A stretch of 5,406 bases of DNA, from assembly GCA_964424125.1 (NCBI GenBank), contig CAYRHS010000190.1, positions 1 to 5,406 of the forward strand, given 5' to 3'. Numbering within the stretch: the stretch's first letter is position 1; every line of letters begins with the position of its first letter. The notes beneath the pieces are model-generated. The model worked only from the letters and a program-made list of their open reading frames with translations, was not told the origin of the DNA and searched no databases. This DNA comes from CAYRHS01 sp964424125 (GTDB taxonomy: Bacteria; Actinomycetota; Acidimicrobiia; IMCC26256; JAOSJL01). The position numbers were made by a program, and so were the translations under genes. This document shows, piece by piece, positions 1 to 5,209 of the stretch.

Positions 1-1183
1 CGTTGGGGATCACCGACACCACCGGGCCGAAGATCTCCTCCTGGGCGATGCGCATCGAGTTGTCGACGCCGACGAAGACGGTGGGCTCCACGTACCAGCC
101 CCGGTCGAGCCCCTCGGGTCGACCGCCGCCGATCGCGACCTTGGCTCCCTCGTCGCGGCCGATGTCGATGTAGCCCTCGACCCGGTCGCGCTGCCGGCGG
201 GCCACGAGCGGCCCGATCGTCGTCGCCGGGTCGAGCGGGTCACCCACGACCTGCCCCTGAACCGTGTCGACGAGCGCGTCCACGACCTCGTCGTAGCGAT
301 CACGGGAGGCAAGGATGCGTGTCTGGGCGACGCACGCCTGACCGTTGTTCATCATCGCCGCGACGAGTAGTGGTGCCATCACTTCGTCGAGGTCGGCGTC
401 GTCGAGGATGATGGCTGCGGACTTGCCGCCGAGCTCGAGCGTCACGCGCTTCAGGCGCTCGCCGCACAGCCCGGCGACGTGGCGCCCGGATGCGGTGCTC
501 CCCGTGAAGGTCACCTTGTCGATGCCGGGGTGGGTCACCAGGTGCTCGCCGGTCTCGCGCCCGGCGGGGACGATGTTCACGACTCCCTCGGGTACACCAG
601 CCTCGGCGACGACGTCGGCGAGGAGCTGGGCGTCGAGCGGCGTCTCGGGTGAAGGCTTCAACACGATGGTCGAGCCCGAGGCGAGCGCGGGCGCGAGCTT
701 CAGGATCGTGATGAACAGCGGCACGTTCCACGGGATGATCCCGGCGACGACGCCGACGGGCTCGTGGCGGACGACCGCCGGCCCGAGCGCCCCCTGACGG
801 CGCTCCTCGAACGCGAACTCACGGGTGAGGCCGGTGTAGTAGTCGAGGACCATCGACGCCGAGAGGACCTGGCCCATGAGGCCCCAGGTGATCGGTGAGC
901 CGTTCTCGGACGAGATCGTCCGGGCGAAGTCCTCGGTGCGGGCCTGAATGCCCTCGTTGATGCGCGCGAGCACGTCGGCGCGCTCGGCCGCCGAGGTCTG
1001 CGGCCAGGGGCCGTGGTCGAACGCCGCTCGCGCTGCAGCGACGGTGGCGTCCATGTCGGCCGGCGTCGCGTCGGGAACGGTGGCGATGACCTCCTCGCTG
1101 TGGGGGGAGATCACGTCGATCGTGTCGGTTCCTGCCGGGTCGACCCAGCGACCGCCGATGAAGAACTGGTTGCGAACGTCCAC
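1..1183 (-). CDS. NAD(P)-dependent aldehyde dehydrogenase (C-terminus beyond window)
   Basis: This gene encodes an ALDH-superfamily enzyme that oxidises an aldehyde to a carboxylic acid with NAD(P)+, probably in the cytoplasm. I translated it from a GTG (1183-1181) preceded by AAGGAG with 5 bases between. That gives 394 residues, and roughly the last 90-100 of a usual 480-500 are off the left edge. Visible landmarks in family order are PWN with the oxyanion Asn153, LKPSP with NAD-contacting Lys176, FTGSTASG (226-233) of the cofactor fold, the general-base Glu250 in TLELGGKS, the nucleophile Cys284 in NNGQACVAQTR, and EEIFGPV (382-388). All catalytic residues are therefore intact. The sequence resembles the mycobacterial Rv0768/AldA-like group from memory, but I cannot assign a substrate. 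It is transcribed divergently from the binding-protein gene, and nothing on the same strand is visible next to it. Confidence 0.96.
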   Translation of the reverse strand, partial: MDVRNQFFIGGRWVDPAGTDTIDVISPHSEEVIATVPDATPADMDATVAAARAAFDHGPWPQTSAAERADVLARINEGIQARTEDFARTISSENGSPITWGLMGQVLSASMVLDYYTGLTREFAFEERRQGALGPAVVRHEPVGVVAGIIPWNVPLFITILKLAPALASGSTIVLKPSPETPLDAQLLADVVAEAGVPEGVVNIVPAGRETGEHLVTHPGIDKVTFTGSTASGRHVAGLCGERLKRVTLELGGKSAAIILDDADLDEVMAPLLVAAMMNNGQACVAQTRILASRDRYDEVVDALVDTVQGQVVGDPLDPATTIGPLVARRQRDRVEGYIDIGRDEGAKVAIGGGRPEGLDRGWYVEPTVFVGVDNSMRIAQEEIFGPVVSVIPN

Positions 1184-1188
1184 CTTGG

Positions 1189-1194
1189 CTCCTT
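1189..1194 (-). promoter_or_regulatory. Ribosome binding site of the aldehyde dehydrogenase
   Basis: AAGGAG on the minus strand lies 5 bases before GTG 1183-1181. It decides the start, because no ATG is available near the conserved ALDH N-terminus (residues NQFFIGGRWVDP). Confidence 0.75.
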
Positions 1195-1268
1195 GTCCTG
1201 CTCCGGGCGACTTCTCGCTGGCAGGCAGGGTATCCGGGGCCGTCGATCCTCGCGGCCACGGAGCGTGA

Positions 1269-1319
1269 CATCGAAAAGGCGCGCCGCAAAGATGCAGGGC
1301 GGCGCGCTCGCTGTCGATG
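1269..1319. other. Nested inverted repeat in the divergent intergenic region
   Basis: A perfect 9-bp stem pairs GCGCGCCGC (1279-1287) with GCGGCGCGC (1299-1307) around an 11-base loop (1288-1298). It is enclosed by a second 6-bp pairing of CATCGA (1269-1274) with TCGATG (1314-1319). Read on the minus strand, the inner hairpin is followed by CTTTTCG, which looks like an intrinsic terminator or attenuator lying ahead of the aldehyde dehydrogenase gene. Read on the plus strand, it lies in the likely 5' leader of the binding-protein mRNA. The pairing is seen directly; the role is inferred. Confidence 0.5.
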
Positions 1320-1340
1320 AGAATAGGTCCGTTCATCGTT

Positions 1341-1347
1341 GGGGAGG
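1341..1347 (+). promoter_or_regulatory. Ribosome binding site of the substrate-binding lipoprotein
   Basis: GGGGAGG ends 4 bases before ATG 1352. Together with the lipoprotein signal peptide that follows directly, it sets the start here. The reading frame stays open upstream to 1013, but that part is antisense to the aldehyde dehydrogenase. Confidence 0.7.
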
Positions 1348-1351
1348 CCCG

Positions 1352-2563
1352 ATGCGGACCGCACGCATCGCCCCGTTCGTCGCCACGCTCTGCGCGGCCG
1401 CGCTGCTCGCGATGGGTTGCGGCAACGACGGTGGTGAGCACACGTCGGAAACGTCGACCCAGGCGACGGCCGAGCTCACCGGCGATCCGGTCGTCGTCTA
1501 CACGATCGGCGAGTTCTCCGCGGGTATCGCCGCGCCCGAGATCCCGGAGGGCCTCGAGGCGGGGCTCGAGGCGATCAACCGCGCGGGCGGGCTCCCCGGT
1601 GAACGTCCCGTCCAGCTCGAAGTGTGCGACACCGAGGACGACCCCAACACGGCGGCGGGCTGTGCGCGCGCTGCGGTCGACGCGGGCGCGGTCGCCGTGC
1701 TCGGTTCGTTCACGCTGCACGGCAGCGAGGTGCTCCCGATCCTGGAGGACGCTCAAATCCCCTCCCTCGGCCTTGTGCCCCTCACTGCGGTCGACTTCGT
1801 CTCGCCGGCCGCCTATCCGGTCGACGGTGGCCTGGTGACCGGCGCGGGTGGGGTGGCATACGCGCTGGCCGACGAGGGCCACCGACGAATCGCGATCGCG
1901 CGCTCCGACCTCCCCGAAGCGGCCGCGCTCGTCGACTTCGCGCAGATGGCACTCGACAACTTCGGCCTCGAGCTCGTGGCCGACGTTCCCGTGCCGATGA
2001 ACTCCCCGGACATGGCGCCGTACATCGCCGCCGTCCGGGAAGCGGACGCGGATGGGGTGATCGTGGGCATGGACGGCGCCGACGCCGACAACTTCGCCAT
2101 CGCCTGGCGCCAGGCCGAGCCCGACGCCGGCCTCGGAATGCTCGTCACCGATCTCACGGCGCTCTTCGACGCGCTCGGCAACATCAGTGACATCGTCACT
2201 GCGGGCGCTTACCTCGAGGACCCCGAGCTGGAGGCGATCGCCACCTACCGCAAGAACCTCGAAGCCGTCGGCGTCAGTGAGCCGGGAGACTTCCGCGACG
2301 ACGTCTACGTCTCGACGCTCGTGTTCGACCAGGTCGCCCGCAGCGTCTCCGGCGAGCTGACCGCGCCGTCGTTGTGGGCCGCGTTGAACGAGGCCACCGA
2401 CATCCGGACCGGGTTCACGCCTCCCGTGTCGTTCACCCCGGAGTCGGGTGGCGTGGCGGGGCTGCCCCGGATCTTCAATCCCTGCGTGGCCATTTACCAC
2501 GGCAACGAGACGGACGGGAAGTTCATCGATCCGTTCGCGGGCGAGGCCTGCCCCGGGGTGTGA
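1352..2563 (+). CDS. ABC-type substrate-binding lipoprotein, branched-chain amino acid (Peripla_BP_6) type
   Basis: This 403-residue protein is an extracytoplasmic ligand-binding lipoprotein of the LivJ/LivK-like periplasmic-binding-protein fold. Residues 1-23 form a type II signal peptide: Arg3/Arg6, a hydrophobic stretch, then LLAMGC with Cys23 as the lipidated residue. A short Ser/Thr/Gly-rich tether follows to about 45. The mature fold begins near PVVVYTIGEFSAGI (46-59). A typical family segment comes next, GLEAGLEAINRAGGLPG (67-83), then the VLGSF strand (116-120) and a second lobe around ADADGVIVGMDG (231-242). Length is normal for the family. Cysteines 92/104 and 378/400 could form two disulfides. 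No permease or ATPase gene adjoins it, so the transporter partners would be elsewhere. The ligand is unknown; amino acids, amides and other small polar molecules are all possible. The oxygenase gene begins 10 bases after its stop. Confidence 0.92.
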   Translation: MRTARIAPFVATLCAAALLAMGCGNDGGEHTSETSTQATAELTGDPVVVYTIGEFSAGIAAPEIPEGLEAGLEAINRAGGLPGERPVQLEVCDTEDDPNTAAGCARAAVDAGAVAVLGSFTLHGSEVLPILEDAQIPSLGLVPLTAVDFVSPAAYPVDGGLVTGAGGVAYALADEGHRRIAIARSDLPEAAALVDFAQMALDNFGLELVADVPVPMNSPDMAPYIAAVREADADGVIVGMDGADADNFAIAWRQAEPDAGLGMLVTDLTALFDALGNISDIVTAGAYLEDPELEAIATYRKNLEAVGVSEPGDFRDDVYVSTLVFDQVARSVSGELTAPSLWAALNEATDIRTGFTPPVSFTPESGGVAGLPRIFNPCVAIYHGNETDGKFIDPFAGEACPGV

Positions 2564-2573
2564 TGCTGGTCCG

Positions 2574-3218
2574 GTGAGTCGTAGACACTTCGACACCGAG
2601 CGCCGCCCACTGTTCGTCCCACGCGGGGGCCGCGATTACGCGGCGGCGCAGGTCTTCGAGGCGGTGTTCACCGAGCGGCAGTGTGACCGCGTCGTCGAGC
2701 TCGGCCGGGCGCTCGGCGCCGAGGAGGCGCGCGTCGGCAGCTCGGAGGCCGAGTACGCGGCGGACGAGGCGACGCGCCTGGCGGCGACGGCGTGGATCGG
2801 CGTCGACGACGACACGATGTGGATCTTCGACAAGCTCGCCCGGGTCGCCGAACGAGCCAACGGCGTCTACGGGTTCGACCTCACCGGGTTCACGGAGGAC
2901 ATCCAGTTCACGCGCTACGAGACCCGGGGCGCCTTCTACGGCTGGCACCAGGACGGCCTCGAGGGTGACGTCGCGGTGCGCAAGCTGTCCCTGGTCGCGC
3001 AGCTCTCCGACCCGCGTGACTACGACGGCGCCGAGCTCGAGCTGTTCGCGATCGGCGAGGAATGGGACCGCCGCTCCGCAGCCGACTTCGCGAGGCGGGC
3101 GCGGCAGCAGGGGAGCGTGGTCGCGTTCCCGGCCTTCGAGTTCCATCGCGTCACGCCGCTGCGGCGAGGGCGGCGCGACTCGCTCGTCTCCTGGATCGGC
3201 GGCCCCCCGTTCCGCTAG
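2574..3218 (+). CDS. 2-oxoglutarate/Fe(II)-dependent oxygenase (prolyl 4-hydroxylase-like)
   Basis: The gene encodes a 214-residue double-stranded beta-helix dioxygenase that would couple 2-oxoglutarate decarboxylation to hydroxylation of a substrate. The iron triad is visible as His125 and Asp127 in FYGWHQDG and His191 in FPAFEFHRVTP. Arg201, ten residues after His191, is the expected 2-oxoglutarate-binding arginine. The surrounding pattern, FTRYETRGAFYGWHQDG followed by RKLSLVAQLSDPRDYDGAELEL, resembles the PiuC/YbiX (PKHD) branch. That family is about 225 residues long, so this protein looks complete. I chose GTG 2574 because it lies just past the upstream stop and gives the normal N-terminus. 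The ATG at 2563, overlapping the upstream TGA, is out of frame. The Shine-Dalgarno site is weak (GGGGTG, 13 bases ahead), which suggests translational coupling with the binding-protein gene. The substrate is unknown; free amino acid, peptide or protein side chains are all possible. Confidence 0.9.
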   Translation: MSRRHFDTERRPLFVPRGGRDYAAAQVFEAVFTERQCDRVVELGRALGAEEARVGSSEAEYAADEATRLAATAWIGVDDDTMWIFDKLARVAERANGVYGFDLTGFTEDIQFTRYETRGAFYGWHQDGLEGDVAVRKLSLVAQLSDPRDYDGAELELFAIGEEWDRRSAADFARRARQQGSVVAFPAFEFHRVTPLRRGRRDSLVSWIGGPPFR

Positions 3219-3229
3219 GGGCGGAGCTG

Positions 3230-3249
3230 GACGATTCCGCGGAATCGTC
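3230..3249. repeat. Perfect 20-bp palindrome at the convergent gene junction
   Basis: GACGATTCCGCGGAATCGTC is identical to its reverse complement. It lies 11 bases after the oxygenase stop and overlaps the stop codon (3250-3248) of the opposing XRE gene. GCT/AGC pairing just outside extends the arms across one bulged base. It could act as a bidirectional terminator, although no T-run follows on either strand, or as a protein binding site. Its 16-bp core recurs at 3865-3880. Confidence 0.6.
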
Positions 3250-3688
3250 AGCTGCGGTCGAAGTCCTGTTCCTCGACGAGCCGATCCAAGTAGCCGCGCA
3301 GGCGCGCCCTTCGCTCCGGGCTGAGCCGCTCGATCTTGGCCGCGACGTTCTCGGCCGACTCGTCGGTGCGGAGCAGGAAGGTGTCGTCCTCCGCGCGGCG
3401 GGCTCGTCCCGCGAGGGCGAAGACCTCCTTGGGCTTGAGGCCCACCGCCCGCGCGGCCGCGGCCAGGTTCTCGTCGCGTGGATTCGGCTCGAGGACGACA
3501 TCACCCGTCACGAACCGCTTCCCCGACTCGAGCTGGCGCCACAGCCCCTCCGAGAACCCCGCTCGCTGGGCAGCCTCGCGCTTGCTCAGCCGCAACGAGC
3601 GCCGGGCCGCGCCGAGGAGCCGTCCGACGGCTCCCCAGTCGGGCTCCTCCTCGGCCATGCGCCTGATCTTGGCTGCTCGTGCGTTCAT
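3248..3688 (-). CDS. XRE/Cro-type helix-turn-helix transcriptional regulator
   Basis: This 146-residue protein is a probable DNA-binding regulator. A Cro/C1-like five-helix domain spans about residues 20-95: LLGAARRSLRLS, then LSKREAAQRAGFS (helix 2) and SEGLWRQLESGKR (recognition helix, 46-58), closing with ENLAAAARAVGLKPKEVFAL (73-92). The C-terminal part is an Arg/Glu-rich helix, IERLSPERRARLRGYLDRL (119-137), which may serve dimerisation. There is no sensor, protease or ImmA-type domain. Two ATG starts are possible: 3688, taken here, and 3658, which gives MAEEEPDWG and loses only ten residues outside the domain. Neither has a good Shine-Dalgarno site. It follows the HhH-GPD gene on the same strand after a 113-base AT-rich gap with its own likely promoter and an operator-like palindrome, so autoregulation is likely. 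The target genes are unknown. Confidence 0.85.
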   Translation of the reverse strand: MNARAAKIRRMAEEEPDWGAVGRLLGAARRSLRLSKREAAQRAGFSEGLWRQLESGKRFVTGDVVLEPNPRDENLAAAARAVGLKPKEVFALAGRARRAEDDTFLLRTDESAENVAAKIERLSPERRARLRGYLDRLVEEQDFDRS

Positions 3689-3801
3689 TGTCGACGTTGA
3701 GACGCTGATGTCGTGCTATCCGTATGCTGTCAGCTAACAGCGTTTGAACCGGATGATACGCATGATGTTACATAGTACGCAACTTCTGCGTTGTCGACGG
3801 C
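3689..3801 (-). promoter_or_regulatory. AT-rich leader and probable promoter of the XRE gene
   Basis: Bases 3741-3790 are 46% GC by count, against about 70% in the neighbouring genes. On the minus strand TTGCGT (3782-3777) and TATCAT (3758-3753) are 18 bases apart and make a plausible -35/-10 pair. An alternative -35, TTCAAA, at 3747-3742 would place the palindrome at 3726-3741 in the promoter spacer. A smaller palindrome, ATGTTACAT (3765-3773), lies in the spacer of the first promoter. A weak hairpin ACGCA/TGCGT (3777-3781 with 3787-3791) follows the glycosylase stop but has no T-run. Confidence 0.5.
3726..3741. promoter_or_regulatory. Operator-like palindrome upstream of the XRE gene
   Basis: GCTGTCAGCTAACAGC is a 16-bp inverted repeat with a single mismatched pair (C/A), 37 bases before the ATG at 3688. 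Its TGT-N6-ACA core is the kind of site Cro/C1-type repressors often bind, and it overlaps or follows the predicted transcription start. Binding by the adjacent regulator is an inference. Confidence 0.45.
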
Positions 3802-4383
3802 TCAGTCGGACTTGGACTTGCCCTTGGCCTTCTGGGCCTGCTTCCAGGCGCGGACGCGCTCGAGCGATTCCGCGGAATCGATATCGGCCACTGATCGAGG
3901 CGTGTCGTCGCCGAACGGCGCCGCCGCGTCCTCCCAACCGATCGGGGCCCGACCGAGACGCTTGCCCAGGATCGCCACGAGGATCTTGGCCTTCTCCTCG
4001 CCGTAGCCGGGCAGCGCCCGGACGCGTCGGAAGAGGTCGGTGCCGTCGGACGCGCCGGTCCAGATCGCAGCCGCGTCGCCGTCGTACTCGTCGACGACGT
4101 ACTGGCACAGCGCATGCGTCCGCTTGGCCATCGATCCCGGGTAGCGGTGCAACGCGGGCTTCTGGCGGAAGAGCGCCTCGACTTCGTCAGGATCCATTGC
4201 TGCGATCGCCGTTGCGTCGAGCGTTCCTCCGAGCCGCGCGCTGAGCGTGTGTGGACCCTTGAAGGCCCACTCCATCGGCACCTGCTGGTCGAGGAGCATC
4301 CCGATGAGCAGGGCGAGCGGATCCGTTTCCAGGAGCTGATCGGCTTCGGGATCCCCGGTGACGGGGATGGCCGCGGTCGTCAT
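3802..4383 (-). CDS. HhH-GPD family base-excision DNA repair-like protein
   Basis: This 193-residue protein matches the small uncharacterised HhH-GPD family I recall as TIGR03252, seen mainly in Actinobacteria. Signature stretches are DPLALLIGMLLDQQVPMEWA (21-40), PALHRYPGSMAKR (76-88), the helix-hairpin-helix LPGYGEEKAKILVAILGK (124-141) and SVADIDSAESL (164-174). The HhH would grip the DNA backbone. By family logic the Asp in SVADID (167 or 169) is the likely catalytic acid. The position of the Nth-type catalytic Lys (GRKTA in Nth) is GEEKA here, so beta-lyase activity is doubtful and a monofunctional or inactive enzyme is more likely. The lesion is unknown. The C-terminus is Lys-rich (KQAQKAKGKSKSD). 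I chose ATG 4383 because the conserved region starts right after it; the open frame running on to 4737 is antisense to the next gene. Confidence 0.88.
   Translation of the reverse strand: MTTAAIPVTGDPEADQLLETDPLALLIGMLLDQQVPMEWAFKGPHTLSARLGGTLDATAIAAMDPDEVEALFRQKPALHRYPGSMAKRTHALCQYVVDEYDGDAAAIWTGASDGTDLFRRVRALPGYGEEKAKILVAILGKRLGRAPIGWEDAAAPFGDDTPRSVADIDSAESLERVRAWKQAQKAKGKSKSD
3865..3880. repeat. Second copy of the 16-bp palindrome CGATTCCGCGGAATCG
   Basis: This copy is identical to 3232-3247, the core of the junction palindrome, and lies within the glycosylase gene where it encodes the Asp-Ser-Ala-Glu-Ser part of the protein near residues 169-173. The two copies are 633 bp apart and lie on either side of most of the XRE gene and all of its promoter region. 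Confidence 0.6.
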
Positions 4384-4477
4384 GCCGATCAGCGTAGGCA
4401 ACCGTGGCGGCTCGGACCGCAGGCCCTCCGGTGGCCGTAGGCTCATGGCAAGCGAGGGGGCACGGAGGACCACGGCG
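4384..4477. promoter_or_regulatory. Divergent intergenic region between glycosylase and uncharacterised gene
   Basis: These 94 bases must hold promoters for both outward genes. On the minus strand TACGCT (4396-4391) ends 7 bases before the glycosylase ATG, and no Shine-Dalgarno site is visible, so that message may be leaderless. On the plus strand TAGGCT (4438-4443) is a possible -10. A short direct repeat, CGTAGGC, occurs at 4393-4399 and 4436-4442. Confidence 0.35.
4464..4468 (+). promoter_or_regulatory. Ribosome binding site choosing ATG 4478
   Basis: GGAGG lies 9 bases before ATG 4478. The in-frame ATG at 4445 (MASEGARRTTAMADE) has only a weak GTAGG ahead of it and would put this site inside the coding region, so the shorter start is preferred. 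Confidence 0.65.
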
Positions 4478-5209
4478 ATGGCCGACGAACGACCACACGG
4501 CGACGGCGACGGCCGAGACCACGCCCTGCCTCCCGCGCGCCAGTTGCGGTTCAGCGACTCGGTACGGGAGAGCAGCCGCCTCGCGATCGGCACGATGCTG
4601 CTCGCCGGTCGCGGCCTGTCCCAGATGGTGCGGCGGTTCGGACCGGGCGATCCCGACGGGGCGGGAGCCCCGACCCCGCCCGACACCGATCTCGCGGCGG
4701 CGCCGATCTCCGCTCTCAGCGCGGCGCGCACGATCATGGTGGGCGCGATCTTCGAGAGCCAGCGGGTCGTACTGGCCGGCGCCGACGCGTTGGCCGCTCG
4801 GGTGGGCCCGGCGGCGGCGGCGCTATGGGACGCTCCGGTCGCGACCGGGTTGCGCCGGCCGCTGGAGCAGATGTTGGCCGGCTGGTACCTGCGGGGCGCG
4901 GTCGAGGAAGCGCGCAGCCGCGACTATGCGGCGACGACGCTCCTCGGTGTCACCGGCGTCAGCATGGACTTCGTCGTCGGCAACCTCGATGTCGACAAGA
5001 TCGTCCAGGGCCTCGCCCTCGACGAGCTCATCCTCCAGTCCACGGGCGGCATCACCGGGGAGGCGATCGACGCCGTGCGCGCCCAGGCGGTCGGGGCCGA
5101 TTCGCTCATCGGACGTGTCTCTTCCAGAGTCTTCCGTCGTACGGAGCGGTCCGGTCCGGAGTCGACGCCAACCGTCGGCGGCGCTGGGAGCGACACCGGC
5201 AAGAGATGA
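4478..5209 (+). CDS. Uncharacterised protein paired with an RDD-family membrane protein
   Basis: I do not recognise a named family or function. The 243-residue product has a polar Asp/Gly-rich N-terminus (1-20), an Ala-rich helical middle and no convincing signal peptide or transmembrane helix. The best-defined part is LDVDKIVQGLALDELILQST (170-189), then GEAIDAVRAQAVGADSLIGR (194-213) and a basic SSRVFRR. From memory, similar Val-Asp-Val-Asp segments, often several in tandem, occur in actinobacterial proteins encoded beside RDD proteins; here there is about one unit. A Gly/Ser/Thr-rich tail ends the protein. Its stop overlaps the next start as ATGA (5206-5209), so the two proteins are probably made together and may act together at the membrane. 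The coding frame is well supported by the ribosome binding site and the overlap. Confidence 0.78.
   Translation: MADERPHGDGDGRDHALPPARQLRFSDSVRESSRLAIGTMLLAGRGLSQMVRRFGPGDPDGAGAPTPPDTDLAAAPISALSAARTIMVGAIFESQRVVLAGADALAARVGPAAAALWDAPVATGLRRPLEQMLAGWYLRGAVEEARSRDYAATTLLGVTGVSMDFVVGNLDVDKIVQGLALDELILQSTGGITGEAIDAVRAQAVGADSLIGRVSSRVFRRTERSGPESTPTVGGAGSDTGKR

Larger units (their letters stand above)
1184..1351. promoter_or_regulatory. Divergent intergenic region, probable promoters of ALDH and binding-protein genes
   Basis: This non-coding gap separates two outward-facing genes and must carry both promoters. On the plus strand GTGACA (1265-1270) resembles a -35 box, and 17 bases later AAAGAT (1288-1293) is a poor -10. 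AT content is low throughout, so I cannot fix either transcription start. A ribosome binding site GGGGAGG (1341-1347) serves the plus-strand gene at 1352. The dominant structure is the hairpin described separately. Confidence 0.45.

Noticed and set aside
1240..1320. Possible c-di-GMP (GEMM-like) riboswitch because of GGCCACGG and CGCAAAG strings
   Set aside because: The conserved GGCAAACC and tetraloop-receptor arrangement are missing, and the CGCAAAG is explained by the simple hairpin and its loop.
1013..1351. Open frame continuing upstream of the binding-protein start
   Set aside because: It is antisense to the aldehyde dehydrogenase and crosses the hairpin. The ribosome binding site and lipoprotein signal peptide place the start at 1352.
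300..1364. Long Arg/Ser/His-rich open frames on both strands over the aldehyde dehydrogenase
   Set aside because: They are shadow frames of the real minus-strand gene, which has intact catalytic motifs throughout its 394 visible residues.
2448..2573. Upstream in-frame ATG that would lengthen the oxygenase by 42 residues
   Set aside because: It lies inside the binding-protein gene and encodes low-complexity sequence unlike the family. GTG 2574 gives a normal N-terminus.
4085..4104. Imperfect palindrome around CGTCGACG in the glycosylase gene
   Set aside because: Repeated GTC/GAC codons for Val and Asp (YVVDEYDGD) explain it.
4384..4737. Minus-strand open frame extending the HhH-GPD protein by 118 residues
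   Set aside because: It is antisense to the plus-strand gene at 4478, is Arg/Pro/Ser-rich as shadow frames are in high-GC DNA, and the conserved family sequence begins at ATG 4383.
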